The notes: generated from the sequence alone by a model not told the origin. DNA of 64,000 bases from Gemmatimonadota bacterium (GCA_027307165.1 DAHUXM010000004.1:247692-311691), one strand, 5' to 3'. Numbered from the stretch's first letter, positions 27,774 through 37,675 are shown. A program made the numbers and translations.

Positions 27774-29426
27774 GTGCCTATCTCCCGTCATGCGTCCATC
27801 GCCGGCCTGGCGTTGATTCTTGTTTCCGCCGCCGCGGCTGCCCAGCAACCTGCAACTGCCGTGATGCCGGTCCGCGAGATAGACGCCAATCTCCGATTCC
27901 TCTCGTCCGATCTCCTGGAGGGCCGCGCACCTGCAACGCGCGGCGGCGCGCTCGCCGAGCAGTTCATCGCCACGCAGCTCGAATCGTATGGTGTGAAGCC
28001 AGGTATGAACGGGTCCTACTTTCAGAAGGTGCCCATCGACATAGTGACGGCGGAACCTGCGACGATCAAGGTAACGGCATCCGGAAAGGCGACTGCAAAT
28101 CTTCATTCAACCGGTGATGTGGTCGTCTGGGCCGGCTCCGCGACGCCCGCGAGCGAAGCAAGGGGCGAGCTCGTCTTTGTCGGATATGGTGTGAAGGCAC
28201 CGGAATATCGCTGGGACGATTTCAAGGGAATGAATCTCAAGGGGAAGATCCTGCTCGTTCTGGTCAACGATCCGCCGGCGACTTCCGCGGAGCCGGCGTT
28301 GTTCGGCGGCAAGGCGATGACCTACTACGGACGATGGACCTACAAGTACGAAGAGGCGGAGCGTCAGGGCGCGGCGGGAATGCTGATCGTGCACACGACG
28401 TACGAAGCGGGTTATCCGTGGCAGGTGGTGGTCTCCTCGAACTCCACAGAGCACAGGACGCTTCCCCGTCCCGAAAACGGCCCTGCTCCGATCGGTGTGC
28501 GTGGGTGGATACAGCACGACGTTGCGGCCAATCTTCTGAAACAGGCGGGGCTCAATCTCGCGGATCTCGTAAAACAGGCTGACACGCGTGCCTTTCGTCC
28601 TGTCCCGACCGGCATAACGATCGACATGTCGTTCAAGAATCGCGTCGCTCACATGTCCGCGAACAACGTGGTCGGATTGGTGCCGGGCTCGGACGCGAAG
28701 CTCGCTTCGCAGTACGTGGTCTACAGCGCGCATCACGATCATTTCGGAATCGGACCGGCGATCAACGGTGATTCCATATACAATGGTGCGTACGACAATG
28801 CGTCAGGCGTCGCCGCGATCCTCGCTGTTGCGCACGCTGCAGCGAAGGCGCCGGTAAAACCAAAGCGTTCGCAGTTGTTCGCATTCGTCACCGCAGAAGA
28901 AGCAGGGTTGCTCGGCTCGCAATACTTCGGCGAGCATCCGCCCGTGCCCGCGCGCGACATCATCGCGGACCTGAACGTGGATGAAGCGAATCCCGAAGGT
29001 CCGGTGCGCGATGTCACCGTGATGGGCGACAACAAGAGCTCGCTCGGTCCGGCGCTCGCGGCGATGCTCAAGCCCGAAGGCGTTCGCATATCTCCGGACG
29101 AGCATCCGGAAGCCGGTTATTTCTATCGCTCCGATCACTTCTCGTTCGCGCGCGTTGGAATTCCGTCGACAACGATCGCAGCCGGTGTGGACTTCGTCGG
29201 CAAGCCGGCGGGGTGGGGAAAGGCACAGGCAGACGAGTACGTCGCGAAGCGTTACCATCAGCCATCGGACGAGTACAATCCCAAGTGGCCGCTCACGGGA
29301 ACCGCACAGATCGCCGACATCGCGTACCGCTTTGGAACCGAGCTCGCCAACTCGGCGACGATCCCGACGTGGAACAAGGACGCCGAGTTCCGTGCGATTC
29401 GTGAAAAGTCTCTCAGCTCACGGTAG
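27774..29426 (+). CDS. Secreted M28-family zinc peptidase with PA domain
   Basis: A 550 aa protein from GTG 27774, chosen because AGAGGA is 10 nt before it; the earlier GTG at 27744 lacks this. A signal peptide ends near AAAAQQP. A PA (protease-associated) domain lies at roughly 130-260. The M28 catalytic domain has zinc ligands in AHHDHFG, YDNASG, EEAGLLGS, LNVDEAN and SDHFSFARVGIP. These enzymes are extracytoplasmic aminopeptidases or dipeptidases acting on peptides. The next gene starts about 1 nt after the stop, so the two are probably co-transcribed. Confidence 0.92.
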   Translation: MPISRHASIAGLALILVSAAAAAQQPATAVMPVREIDANLRFLSSDLLEGRAPATRGGALAEQFIATQLESYGVKPGMNGSYFQKVPIDIVTAEPATIKVTASGKATANLHSTGDVVVWAGSATPASEARGELVFVGYGVKAPEYRWDDFKGMNLKGKILLVLVNDPPATSAEPALFGGKAMTYYGRWTYKYEEAERQGAAGMLIVHTTYEAGYPWQVVVSSNSTEHRTLPRPENGPAPIGVRGWIQHDVAANLLKQAGLNLADLVKQADTRAFRPVPTGITIDMSFKNRVAHMSANNVVGLVPGSDAKLASQYVVYSAHHDHFGIGPAINGDSIYNGAYDNASGVAAILAVAHAAAKAPVKPKRSQLFAFVTAEEAGLLGSQYFGEHPPVPARDIIADLNVDEANPEGPVRDVTVMGDNKSSLGPALAAMLKPEGVRISPDEHPEAGYFYRSDHFSFARVGIPSTTIAAGVDFVGKPAGWGKAQADEYVAKRYHQPSDEYNPKWPLTGTAQIADIAYRFGTELANSATIPTWNKDAEFRAIREKSLSSR

Positions 29427-29427
29427 A

Positions 29428-30636
29428 GTGATCGATACAGTGGCGGACGAACTGCTTGCATTCCGCGAAGAATTTCCCATTCTCGAGCGGACGAATTATC
29501 TGGTTTCCAACTCGCTTGGCGCGATGCCGCGTGCTGTGCCGGACCAGCTTGCGGAATACTCGCGCGAGTGGGCCGAGCGTGGCGTGCGTGCGTGGGCGCA
29601 GGGCTGGTGGGACATGCCGGTGCGCGTTGGTGATACGATCGCGCCGTTGATTGGCGCCGATGCACGGTCGGTGTCCATGCAGCCGAGCGTCTCGATCGCG
29701 CAGTCGATCGTTCTGTCGGCGATGGACTTCACCGGCGAGCGCGACACTATCGTGATGACCGAGCTGGACTTCCCATCGGTGCGATATGCGTACGAGCAGC
29801 TCGCCCGGCGATTCGGCGCGCGCGTCGTCGTCGTTCCGTCGGATGACGGACTCAGCATCGATCAGAATCGCCTGATGGACGCGATCGACGAGCGTGTGCG
29901 GCTCGTCTCCGTGTCGCACGTTCTGTTCAAGTCGGCGTTCATCATGGACGCCGACGCGATCTGTGCGCATGCGCACAGTGTCGGAGCTCTGGTCTCGCTG
30001 GATGCCTATCATTCGGTGGGCGTGATTCCGGTGGACGTGAAGCGATCCGGCGTGGATTTTCTCACCGGCGGCGTGCTGAAGTGGCTGTGCGGCGGCCCTG
30101 GCGCCGCGTTTCTGTACGTCTCGCCCGAGGTGCGAACGACCCTGGCGCCGGCACTGACCGGCTGGCAGGCGCACGCGCATCCGTTCGCATTCGAACAGGA
30201 CATGGACTACGCGGGCGGAATCGAGCGCTGGCTTACCGGCACGCCGGCGATTCCGGCGTTGTTCGCAGCCGTCGCCGGCCCGCGGATCGTACTCAATGCC
30301 GGCATAGATGCAATTCGCGCCAAGTCAGTGCGTCAGACGGAGTGGCTGATCGCTGCTGCGGATGCGCGCGGTTACCGTGTGCATGCGCCACGTGAATCCG
30401 GGCAACGCGGCGGCACCGTGGCGTTCGACGTTCCGCACGGACGTGAGGTCGCGCAATTCCTTCTGTCGCGAGACATCATCGTTGATTATCGTGTCGGAGC
30501 CGGCATCAGAGTCGGACCCCATTTCTACACGCGAGATGAGGAGCTTGACACATGCATAGGTGCGATCGACGAGTGTCTCGCCAACGGCGATTGGCGTCGC
30601 TTCTCCGAAGCCGCGAGCTCTGCCGTCGTCACCTGA
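29428..30636 (+). CDS. Aminotransferase class V, kynureninase-like
   Basis: A 402 aa PLP enzyme of fold type I, started at the GTG 29428, one base after the peptidase stop; GTG at 29440 is an alternative. The cofactor lysine is in FLTGGVLKWLCGGPGAAFLY, and VSLDAYHSVGVIPVDV contains the PLP-ring Asp. IRVGPHFYTRDEELD near the end is typical of kynureninase-type proteins (substrate carboxylate Arg). Kynureninase cleaves kynurenine to anthranilate and alanine. No other kynurenine-pathway gene is adjacent, so the exact substrate is uncertain; cysteine-desulfurase-like activity is less likely as no catalytic Cys loop is seen. Confidence 0.82.
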   Translation: MIDTVADELLAFREEFPILERTNYLVSNSLGAMPRAVPDQLAEYSREWAERGVRAWAQGWWDMPVRVGDTIAPLIGADARSVSMQPSVSIAQSIVLSAMDFTGERDTIVMTELDFPSVRYAYEQLARRFGARVVVVPSDDGLSIDQNRLMDAIDERVRLVSVSHVLFKSAFIMDADAICAHAHSVGALVSLDAYHSVGVIPVDVKRSGVDFLTGGVLKWLCGGPGAAFLYVSPEVRTTLAPALTGWQAHAHPFAFEQDMDYAGGIERWLTGTPAIPALFAAVAGPRIVLNAGIDAIRAKSVRQTEWLIAAADARGYRVHAPRESGQRGGTVAFDVPHGREVAQFLLSRDIIVDYRVGAGIRVGPHFYTRDEELDTCIGAIDECLANGDWRRFSEAASSAVVT

Positions 30637-30902
30637 CGCAGCAACCGAAGCAGCAATCCAAGCGGCCACGGAAGCGACAACGGCCTGGCCGCTATTATTA
30701 CCTGAGCGGTCAAGCCGAGACTTTAATGATAACTAGCCGCGGGAGTGGCCGGCGACTTGCCACTTGACCGGCTTCAGCGCGAATCTGGTGACTGTCGAAG
30801 TTGCGGACCGCGTTGAATATTAGTTGTGTCGGTTCTTGAACAAACCGTGTGTCGCCGAGTAGAATACGACAGCAATGTATCCGATCGAGGGAGGTGTGCC
30901 GG

Positions 30903-32042
30903 ATGCCCAGCCCATTCCTTTCGTCCGAAGAATATGACGAACGCGCGCACCAACTTTATAACGAGGGAGAATACGATCAAGCACTAGCAGTACTCCGCGA
31001 AGGTCTGACACTGTATCCGAGCGCTGTGGAGCTTCACATCGGCGTGGGATACGCGCACCACGCGCGTGAGGAATACGCGTGGGCCCGCCGCGCCTTCGAG
31101 GAGGCGCTCATCCTGGATCCCGATCACGAAGATGCCCTTGCAGGCATCGGTGAAACCCTGCTCAAATTCGGCCTGCGGGACGCATCGCTGCACTGCTTCA
31201 GGCGAACGCTCGAGCTTGGCTATGCCGATGACCTCGATCTGATGCTTCAGATCGGCCGCGCACTCTTCAGGGAAGGAATGATCGGCAACGCACGGGAGTT
31301 CTTCGAGATAGCCGTCCAGAATGCGCCTGAAAATGCCGAAGCCGTGTCGTGCGTCGGTTACGCGCAGCATCGGCTGGGCGAGGACGAGGCGGCCATAGTC
31401 ACGCTCCGCTCCGCGTTGCGACTGGACCCGGATCACGTCGAGGCCAGGGTCTATCTCGCCAACATCCTGTACGACCGCGGCGACTACGAGGCTGCGCTGT
31501 TCCATCTGGACAAGTCCAATCCGGACGACCACTGGGACGAGCTCGGAATCTGGCGCCTCATCGAACTCAAGAAAACGATCTTCAAGCTGACGGACGGAGA
31601 TCCGGAGCTGAAGCCGTGGGAAGACCGTGTCCAGGAGCTGGCAGGCGAGCCGGACGAGATAGATGACATGCTCGCCGAGATAGAGGCCAGAGCCATGGAG
31701 CGGGACCAGCAGAAGACCCGGGGCCAGATGGAGATGTTCGGGGCGCTGCTGAATTCGCTGGTGGATGGCGGTACGCAAGCGGACGAAGCGATCGCAGAGG
31801 TCCAGGAGTTGCCAGTGACCCACCACAGTATCGAGAGTGGCGGACACACGTACCAGGGCACCTGGGAGGAGATCGTGCAGCAGATGCGAGACCAGAAGGC
31901 AGCGGGCCTGCCAATCGACCAGTACATGGCGAAGGAAGCCAGACGCGGATACGGAAAGACGGGCGTGGAAATTCCCTGGCGGGACCCGGAAAGCTTCATC
32001 AAGGGGAGCGCCACGGCGGGACTGCTGCGTATCGATAGGTGA
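30903..32042 (+). CDS. Tetratricopeptide-repeat protein
   Basis: A 379 aa cytoplasmic protein. The start at ATG 30903 has GGGAGG 9 nt upstream; the frame runs upstream to 30849 but without a site. Residues ~10-215 are five to six TPR helix pairs (AHQLYNEGEYDQALAVLREG, RRAFEEALILDPDHEDALAG, IVTLRSALRLDPDHVEARVY). The rest is acidic and helical with RDQQKTRGQMEMFG and a C-terminal basic stretch. TPR arrays bind protein partners; the partner is unknown. Its stop overlaps the start of the following TPR/membrane protein gene by 4 nt, which suggests joint function. Confidence 0.85.
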   Translation: MPSPFLSSEEYDERAHQLYNEGEYDQALAVLREGLTLYPSAVELHIGVGYAHHAREEYAWARRAFEEALILDPDHEDALAGIGETLLKFGLRDASLHCFRRTLELGYADDLDLMLQIGRALFREGMIGNAREFFEIAVQNAPENAEAVSCVGYAQHRLGEDEAAIVTLRSALRLDPDHVEARVYLANILYDRGDYEAALFHLDKSNPDDHWDELGIWRLIELKKTIFKLTDGDPELKPWEDRVQELAGEPDEIDDMLAEIEARAMERDQQKTRGQMEMFGALLNSLVDGGTQADEAIAEVQELPVTHHSIESGGHTYQGTWEEIVQQMRDQKAAGLPIDQYMAKEARRGYGKTGVEIPWRDPESFIKGSATAGLLRIDR

Positions 32043-33160
32043 CGCCATCCGATAGAGCTGCCGCTCAGGCTGCCCTGAGCGCTGGCCGGGTGGTCTACGC
32101 CCGGCTCGACCAGATCCGCGGCCCGGAGGACGCGGCAGCGGACATAATGGACCTCTGGACGGTCGCGGAAACCGCCATGCGAGCAATGCTTGGCGGTTCC
32201 ACCCTTGCCGGTCAGGCCCTGGTCCGCGAGCTGCGCCAGCGCGGAGTTCTCAATCTGGAGAACGCGAACACCATCGCGAGCTTCTGGGACGCGAGGAGCC
32301 GCTCCGATGATGTCGCGTACAAGCCGACGTTGACCGACGTCGGCTTTGCACGTGCAGGCTACAACGAGCTCATCCGCGTCGCGAACGAGCCGCCGACGAC
32401 CGGAGCGCCGAACGCAACAGCTGGTTCGTCGACATCCACGTTCGCGCCAGGCGGTGCGGCAACCGGTGCGGCGGCAGGTGCAGCTGCCGGCGCGGCAATG
32501 GGCGCGTCGGGCGGCGCGGCAGCCGGTTCGTCCACGGCTCCGCGAACTACTGGTTTTTCAGTAGATGATCCGACTGCCGCGCAGTCGCGCGTTCCAGCGC
32601 GTGCAAGGAAGATCTCGCGCCCCGTGATGATCGGTGCTGGCGTGATCCTGGTGATCATCATCGCCGCTGCCGCGTACTTCACGATGGGAGGCAACTCCAA
32701 GTTCCAGGGCGAGATGAGCACTGCCATCGATCTGATGACCACTGGCCGCACCGAGGCGGCGCGTGCCGCGTTCGGCGCCATCGCACACGAGTACCCGGAC
32801 AGAGCAGAGCCGCACGTCTTTCTCTCCCGCCTCGCGCGCAGCGACACTCCGCCCGACATGAACACGGCGCGGCAGGAGCTCGTCACGGCCATCCGGCTCG
32901 ATCCGGCTTACGAGCCTGCTCAGCGGGAGATGGGGATATTCCAGCTCGCGGATCACAATCCGTCGCTGGCCCGCAACTTTCTCATTCGCGCGGCTCAGCT
33001 CAACCCTGCCGACAGTGCGGCACAGGGCTACCTGGGGTGCGCGCTGATGGGATTGAACCGCGCGGCGGAAGCGCAGAAATTCTTCGCGCGTGCCGGCACG
33101 GGGACATGGTCTTCGTGCGTTACGATACAGCCCAATCCAAACGCGCCAGCGGGTCCCTGA
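32039..33160 (+). CDS. Membrane-anchored TPR protein with Ala/Gly linker
   Basis: A 373 aa protein starting at GTG 32039, overlapping the previous stop by 4 nt. Residues 1-115 are helical (QAALSAGRVVYARLDQIRGP). An Ala/Gly/Ser-rich low-complexity linker at ~125-165 follows. A single membrane helix lies at ~198-218 (VMIGAGVILVIIIAAAAYF). The C-terminal ~150 residues contain two or three TPR-like repeats (TARQELVTAIRLDPAYEPAQ). So one TPR-like region is on each side of the membrane. It may act as a scaffold with the preceding protein. An intrinsic terminator closes the operon. Confidence 0.75.
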   Translation: MTPSDRAAAQAALSAGRVVYARLDQIRGPEDAAADIMDLWTVAETAMRAMLGGSTLAGQALVRELRQRGVLNLENANTIASFWDARSRSDDVAYKPTLTDVGFARAGYNELIRVANEPPTTGAPNATAGSSTSTFAPGGAATGAAAGAAAGAAMGASGGAAAGSSTAPRTTGFSVDDPTAAQSRVPARARKISRPVMIGAGVILVIIIAAAAYFTMGGNSKFQGEMSTAIDLMTTGRTEAARAAFGAIAHEYPDRAEPHVFLSRLARSDTPPDMNTARQELVTAIRLDPAYEPAQREMGIFQLADHNPSLARNFLIRAAQLNPADSAAQGYLGCALMGLNRAAEAQKFFARAGTGTWSSCVTIQPNPNAPAGP

Positions 33161-33198
33161 CGCGGTACCAGCGCCAGGCTTCAGCTTCGACAATGATC

Positions 33199-33232
33199 CT
33201 CGGCCGCATAAGATTTGCGGCCGAGCTTTTTT
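33199..33232 (+). terminator. Intrinsic terminator of the TPR operon
   Basis: A perfect 10-bp stem, CTCGGCCGCA and TGCGGCCGAG, encloses a 7-nt loop and is followed by C and TTTTTT. It lies 38 nt after the TPR/membrane protein stop and before the M16 peptidase gene. Confidence 0.95.
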
Positions 33233-33277
33233 CGTCCGTCGTGGCTCATCCCTGCTTCATCCTTGCTTCATCGAGAA

Positions 33278-35905
33278 ATGACGACGTTCATCAATGCAGA
33301 CGCAGTAACGCGCACGGTGCTCGCAAACGGCCTAACCGTGCTCATCTATCAGAATCCGGCCGCGCCAGTTGTCGCCGTCAATACGTACGTGAGAGCTGGC
33401 TACTTTGACGAGACCGATGACGTCGCGGGAATCGCGCACGTGCTGGAGCACATGTATTTCAAGGGCACGGCGAAGTACGGAGTCGGCGAGATAGCGAAGG
33501 CAACGAAAGCCGCTGGCGGATACCTCAACGCTCACACGATCTACGACCATACGAGCTATTACGCCGTCCTGCCGGCGAGCGGATTCGACGAGGGTCTCGC
33601 CGTTCAGGCGGATGCGTACGCCAACTCGGCGATCGAGGCCGACGCGCTCGCGAAGGAGCTGGAGGTGATCATCCAGGAAGCGATGCGCAAGGAAGACAAT
33701 GCAGGGGCGGTCACGACGGAAACGCTGTACGCGCTGTTGCACGACCGGCATCGCATCCGGCGCTGGCGCATCGGCAGACCGGACGAGCTGCGCGGATTCA
33801 CGCGCGACGACGTTTCGCGCTTCTACCGCAACTTCTACACACCGTCGAATACCGTCCTTGCGATCGCGGGCGACGTGGATCCGGTGAGAACCCTCGAGCG
33901 TGTGAAGGCTCTGTACGGCGCACTGCCGTCAGGTGAGCCGGTACGAACGCCCGGGCCATCGGAGCCAGCGCATTCCGGATTTCGCTACGAGGAACTGAGC
34001 GGCGACGTGGAGCAGACGCACGTCGAGATTGGCTGGCGCACCGTGCCGAGCGAGCATCCAGACGTTCCGGCGCTGGATCTCGCGGCCGCAGTGCTGGGAA
34101 GCGGTCGTGCATCGCGGTTGTATCGTGCAGTAAGAGACCGGAAACTGGCCGGTAGCGTGGGCGCATACAATTATTCACCCGCTGAAGTCGGCGTATTCGT
34201 CATGTCATCCGAGGGAGATCCGGCGACTGCGGCCGATTCTGCGCGCGCGATGTGGGCGCAGCTTGCGGCAGTGCGCGCGGGCGAAGTGTCGGCCGACGAA
34301 GTCGAGCGTGCGCACAAGCTCTTCATGTCGCGCTGGGCTCGGCATATAGAGACTACGGAAGGGCAGGCGGCGTATCTCGCCGAGTGGGAATCGCTGGGCG
34401 GATGGCGCAAGGGGCAGGAGTATTACGACTCGTTCATGCGTGCGGACGCGAAATCGGTCGTCGCGGTCGTACGGAAGTATCTCGGCGAGGATCTCGCCGG
34501 CGCGGTAGTGTATCGTCCGCGCAACGAGGCTGTGATGGCAGTCGATTCAGCCGCATTCCACGCTCTACTGAACAGCGGAAACGTTGCGCCACTGGATGCA
34601 TCGGCGCCGTCAGTCGTGGAAGTTGCGCCGTCGCGTGCAACAGCCAGGTTCGTACGAGATGAAGCGGGCGTACGTGTGTATGAGCTCGCGTCGGGGATTC
34701 CGGTGCTGATCAAGCATCGCGGAAATGCGCCGATTGCGCACATCGGTGTGTACGCTGCGTCCGGATCCGCGTACGAACCGCGCGAGCGGGCGGGTATTTC
34801 CGCACTTGGTGCACGCACCGCCTCGCGCGCGACCACCTCACGCACCTCGCTTCAGATTGCAGAAGAATCGGAACTGCTGGGTGGCAGCATCGGAGCGTCG
34901 GTCGGCTCCGAGACTTTCGGCTGGTCGTTCTCGGTTCCCGCCGCGAACCTGCAGCCGGCGCTCGCGCTTCTCGGCGACGTGATACAGCACGCAACGCTTC
35001 CGGATGATGCGCTCGAAACGGAGCGGTCGGCGATGCTGACCGACGTCGCGCGGCTGCGAGACGACATGTATCGCTACCCGATGCGTCTCGCCACCGAAGC
35101 GACGTATGACGGGCACCCGTATTCGATTCCCGCAGGCGGAACGGAAGAGTCTCTGCGCTCGCTGGCGTTCAGCGATGTGCGCGATTGGTATCGCACCGCG
35201 TTGCTGCGCGCGCCGTTCGTGATCGCACTGACGGGCGACATGAGTGCCGACGAAGTCGCCAACATCGTCGCCGATAATTTCAGCGAGCTGTCGCTCGCTG
35301 CACGGGAGAGTCTGTCCGTTCCGGAATGGCCGGCGGAGTCGGTCGTGCGCCGCGTCGCGCGCGACAAGAATCAGAGTGCTCTCGTGCTCGGATTGCCATC
35401 ACCGTCACGTACGAATGACGATCGGTTCGCCGCGCACGTACTGGCTTCCATTGCGAGTGGGCTGGGCGGACGGTTCTTCGAGGAGCTGCGCGACCGCCGC
35501 TCGCTCGCCTACACGGTCCACGCATTCGGTAGCGAGCATCGGCTGAGCGGGGAATTCATGGCCTACATCGCGACGGCACCGGAACGGGAGGAAGAAGCAC
35601 GCGATGCACTGATCGAGCAATTCACCAGTCTGCGCACTGCGCCCGTGACGGATGAGGAACTGAGGCGCGCAAAGCGCTACATGCTCGGCATGCACGACAT
35701 TCGGCAGGAGAGTGGTGGCGCGGTCCTCGGCGACATCATCAATGCGTGGCTGCTGGGAGCTGGCCTGTCGGAGCTGGACAGTTATGCGGCGAAGATCGCG
35801 GCGGTGAGCGCGGCCGACATCCAGCGACTCGCGCTGGACTACTTCGATACGACTCGAATCGTCGAGGGCGTCGTGCGTGGTGAGACTGCAGGCATTGCCA
35901 GGTGA
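33278..35905 (+). CDS. M16-family zinc peptidase, two-module
   Basis: An 875 aa protein from ATG 33278. The first module has the inverted zinc motif HxxEH: H54, E57, H58 in AHVLEHMYFKG, with a downstream Glu in LEVIIQEAMRKED as third ligand. Two M16 modules (roughly 1-430 and 450-870) make the clamshell typical of pitrilysin/insulinase relatives; the second lacks an HxxEH and is structural. No signal peptide is seen from this start. The frame extends upstream to 33215 but that overlaps the terminator hairpin. It probably degrades peptides in the cytoplasm or periplasm; location is unsure. Confidence 0.92.
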   Translation: MTTFINADAVTRTVLANGLTVLIYQNPAAPVVAVNTYVRAGYFDETDDVAGIAHVLEHMYFKGTAKYGVGEIAKATKAAGGYLNAHTIYDHTSYYAVLPASGFDEGLAVQADAYANSAIEADALAKELEVIIQEAMRKEDNAGAVTTETLYALLHDRHRIRRWRIGRPDELRGFTRDDVSRFYRNFYTPSNTVLAIAGDVDPVRTLERVKALYGALPSGEPVRTPGPSEPAHSGFRYEELSGDVEQTHVEIGWRTVPSEHPDVPALDLAAAVLGSGRASRLYRAVRDRKLAGSVGAYNYSPAEVGVFVMSSEGDPATAADSARAMWAQLAAVRAGEVSADEVERAHKLFMSRWARHIETTEGQAAYLAEWESLGGWRKGQEYYDSFMRADAKSVVAVVRKYLGEDLAGAVVYRPRNEAVMAVDSAAFHALLNSGNVAPLDASAPSVVEVAPSRATARFVRDEAGVRVYELASGIPVLIKHRGNAPIAHIGVYAASGSAYEPRERAGISALGARTASRATTSRTSLQIAEESELLGGSIGASVGSETFGWSFSVPAANLQPALALLGDVIQHATLPDDALETERSAMLTDVARLRDDMYRYPMRLATEATYDGHPYSIPAGGTEESLRSLAFSDVRDWYRTALLRAPFVIALTGDMSADEVANIVADNFSELSLAARESLSVPEWPAESVVRRVARDKNQSALVLGLPSPSRTNDDRFAAHVLASIASGLGGRFFEELRDRRSLAYTVHAFGSEHRLSGEFMAYIATAPEREEEARDALIEQFTSLRTAPVTDEELRRAKRYMLGMHDIRQESGGAVLGDIINAWLLGAGLSELDSYAAKIAAVSAADIQRLALDYFDTTRIVEGVVRGETAGIAR

Positions 35906-35922
35906 TGCAGGAGCAACTGCAA

Positions 35923-37455
35923 CTACTGACTGGCTGACTCGCGCTCCGCGTCGATCGATCGCGCCAGCTCCGCGAGCGCCGGACGAAAGCGGCCGTCCGG
36001 TGCTCGAAGCCCGCGTTGGGCATCGTAATCTCCGGCGTCCGTGAATACGACGCCGCGCACTGCCGGCTGTGACGTGGCCCACGCGAGCACTCCGCGTAAC
36101 GCCATGACCTGACTGTTCTCGCCGTGAGCGACCGGATAGCCGCCCGCCGCGAGTATCCAGTGCGGCTTGGGACGAGGAGTCGCGCGGAGCCAGCGCTGCG
36201 CGATACGCATGTGCGTGTCCAGCGACGTTGCACCATCGAAGCCGGGCATCAGTGAGAATCCGAGTACGTCGACGGGTGACCCGCGCGCGGCGGCCCAGCG
36301 ATACACGACACTGTCGCGTGCGCCGAAACTCGCTGCCGCAACTGCAACGCGAATGTTCGGATTGACGTGGTGCACGATCGCCGCACACCGAGTGATGAAG
36401 TCGATCCAGTAGTCCGGCGTTCTCACCCCCAATGCACGCGCGCCTTCACCATAGGGCTCGTACGCCGGTACGATGATGTTGGGGCGGAGCGCGCGCGCCA
36501 GACGATTCACGTCGGCCAGCCGGTCGTTCATGTACGCTGACGGCGAGCGGTTCAGCGCCGCACGCGCGCCGCGTGGATAACCTAGAGTGACGATGAGCAC
36601 CGTGCTGTCGTCGCGAACGTTGTCCAGTGAGTGCACCAGGGAATCGAGCGCCTTTCCGCGCGCACCTTCCGGGTCCACGACTATCGAGATTCCGTCGATG
36701 CCGAGCGAGTCGGTGAGCTGAAAATCATTGTTGATCGCGACAGGTGGCGGCGCGGCACGCAGATCCGGGAATACCTTGAGGGCGAACTGAAAGTCGCCCG
36801 CTCCTCGAGCGGTTAGCGCGTCGTGCTGGTAGCGGTTGTAGCTGCTTATCGTCTCGCTGGCGCCGGGAAGCTCCACCAGCACCAGTGCAGTGGCGATGCT
36901 CGCACCCAGCGTCAGCGCATAGCGAATTACCACGCGTACGCGCGAGTGCGACGGCAAGGCTGGCGAGAACATGGGGACCAGCAGCCAGGTCGCACGCGCC
37001 AGGGCGGCAGAGCCGGCGACGACGCCAAGCGCGTCCGATTGCGCGGCGGAGAGCACCAGCGAGAAATAAGGCGGAGCAACTCCGAGCGAGTTCATGTATC
37101 GCGCGATCGAGACGATGGCGATCATCAGGTCGTACGCGACTATCGGAACGCCGAGCATCGACCCCACGCGGCCGGCCGAGAGAGCGGCGACGGCCTGGAT
37201 CACGAACAGCACCGTCACGAGGGGCCAGAGCCATGCCACATGCTGAATCGCGCGTCCGTACACCAGCGAGGCGTCGGAAACCGTGACGACGAGGCCGGGC
37301 ACGAGGAGCAATGCGGCAAAGCTCGTCGCGAGGGTGGAAACGGATGGCGACCGGCGGCCCCGAAGGATCAGAGTGGCCGCGGCGATGTTCCACAGGATGA
37401 TCGCGGCGCCGAGCCCGAAATAGCCTGTCAGAAGCACGCGGTACGTCGAGAGCAT
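35923..37455 (-). CDS. Membrane protein with C-terminal TIM-barrel glycosidase-like domain
   Basis: A 510 aa protein started at ATG 37455; the frame is open to 37542 only through the neighbouring repeat element. Residues 1-~235 have about seven hydrophobic helices. The rest looks like a (beta/alpha)8 fold: alternating strands such as GIDGISIVVDPEGA, STVLIVTLGYPRG, NIIVPAYEPYGEG, DVLGFSLMPGF and PHWILAAGGYPVAHG. The Glu in PAYEPYG would sit where many glycosidases hold an acid/base. I cannot assign a family. It may be a membrane-anchored, externally facing glycan-active protein. Confidence 0.7.
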   Translation of the reverse strand: MLSTYRVLLTGYFGLGAAIILWNIAAATLILRGRRSPSVSTLATSFAALLLVPGLVVTVSDASLVYGRAIQHVAWLWPLVTVLFVIQAVAALSAGRVGSMLGVPIVAYDLMIAIVSIARYMNSLGVAPPYFSLVLSAAQSDALGVVAGSAALARATWLLVPMFSPALPSHSRVRVVIRYALTLGASIATALVLVELPGASETISSYNRYQHDALTARGAGDFQFALKVFPDLRAAPPPVAINNDFQLTDSLGIDGISIVVDPEGARGKALDSLVHSLDNVRDDSTVLIVTLGYPRGARAALNRSPSAYMNDRLADVNRLARALRPNIIVPAYEPYGEGARALGVRTPDYWIDFITRCAAIVHHVNPNIRVAVAAASFGARDSVVYRWAAARGSPVDVLGFSLMPGFDGATSLDTHMRIAQRWLRATPRPKPHWILAAGGYPVAHGENSQVMALRGVLAWATSQPAVRGVVFTDAGDYDAQRGLRAPDGRFRPALAELARSIDAERESASQ

Positions 37456-37514
37456 CGCGCCGAAGCTAGGGAGTGGACTCGGCGCTGGCAACCAGGCGGG
37501 CAGCATCCCAGGAT

Positions 37515-37619
37515 CGTCATTCCCGCGAAAGCGGGAATCCATCTGCTGCCGACCAGCCTTCCTACTCCTGTCGCAACCAGAGACCTATAACCTGGATTCC
37601 CGCTTTCGCGGGAATGACG
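37515..37619. repeat. Interspersed repeat, family B, second copy
   Basis: It has the same left end CGTCATTCCCGCGAAAGCGG as the 22928-23052 copy and shares the next ATCCATCTGCTGCCGACC. It ends with TGGATTCCCGCTTTCGCGGG then AATGACG, an exact inverse of the left end, so it folds into a long hairpin-ended structure. It lies 60 bp upstream of the TIM-barrel-like gene start. Confidence 0.9.
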
Positions 37620-37675
37620 GCTTAACAATGACGGCTCCGATTCACTCGACCGCACCAAGCCCGATATAATTCGCC

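Noticed and set aside
30661..30693. Hairpin AGCGGCCA/TGGCCGCT as terminator of the kynureninase-like gene
   Set aside because: The loop is 17 nt and no T-run follows, so it does not meet the pattern of an intrinsic terminator.
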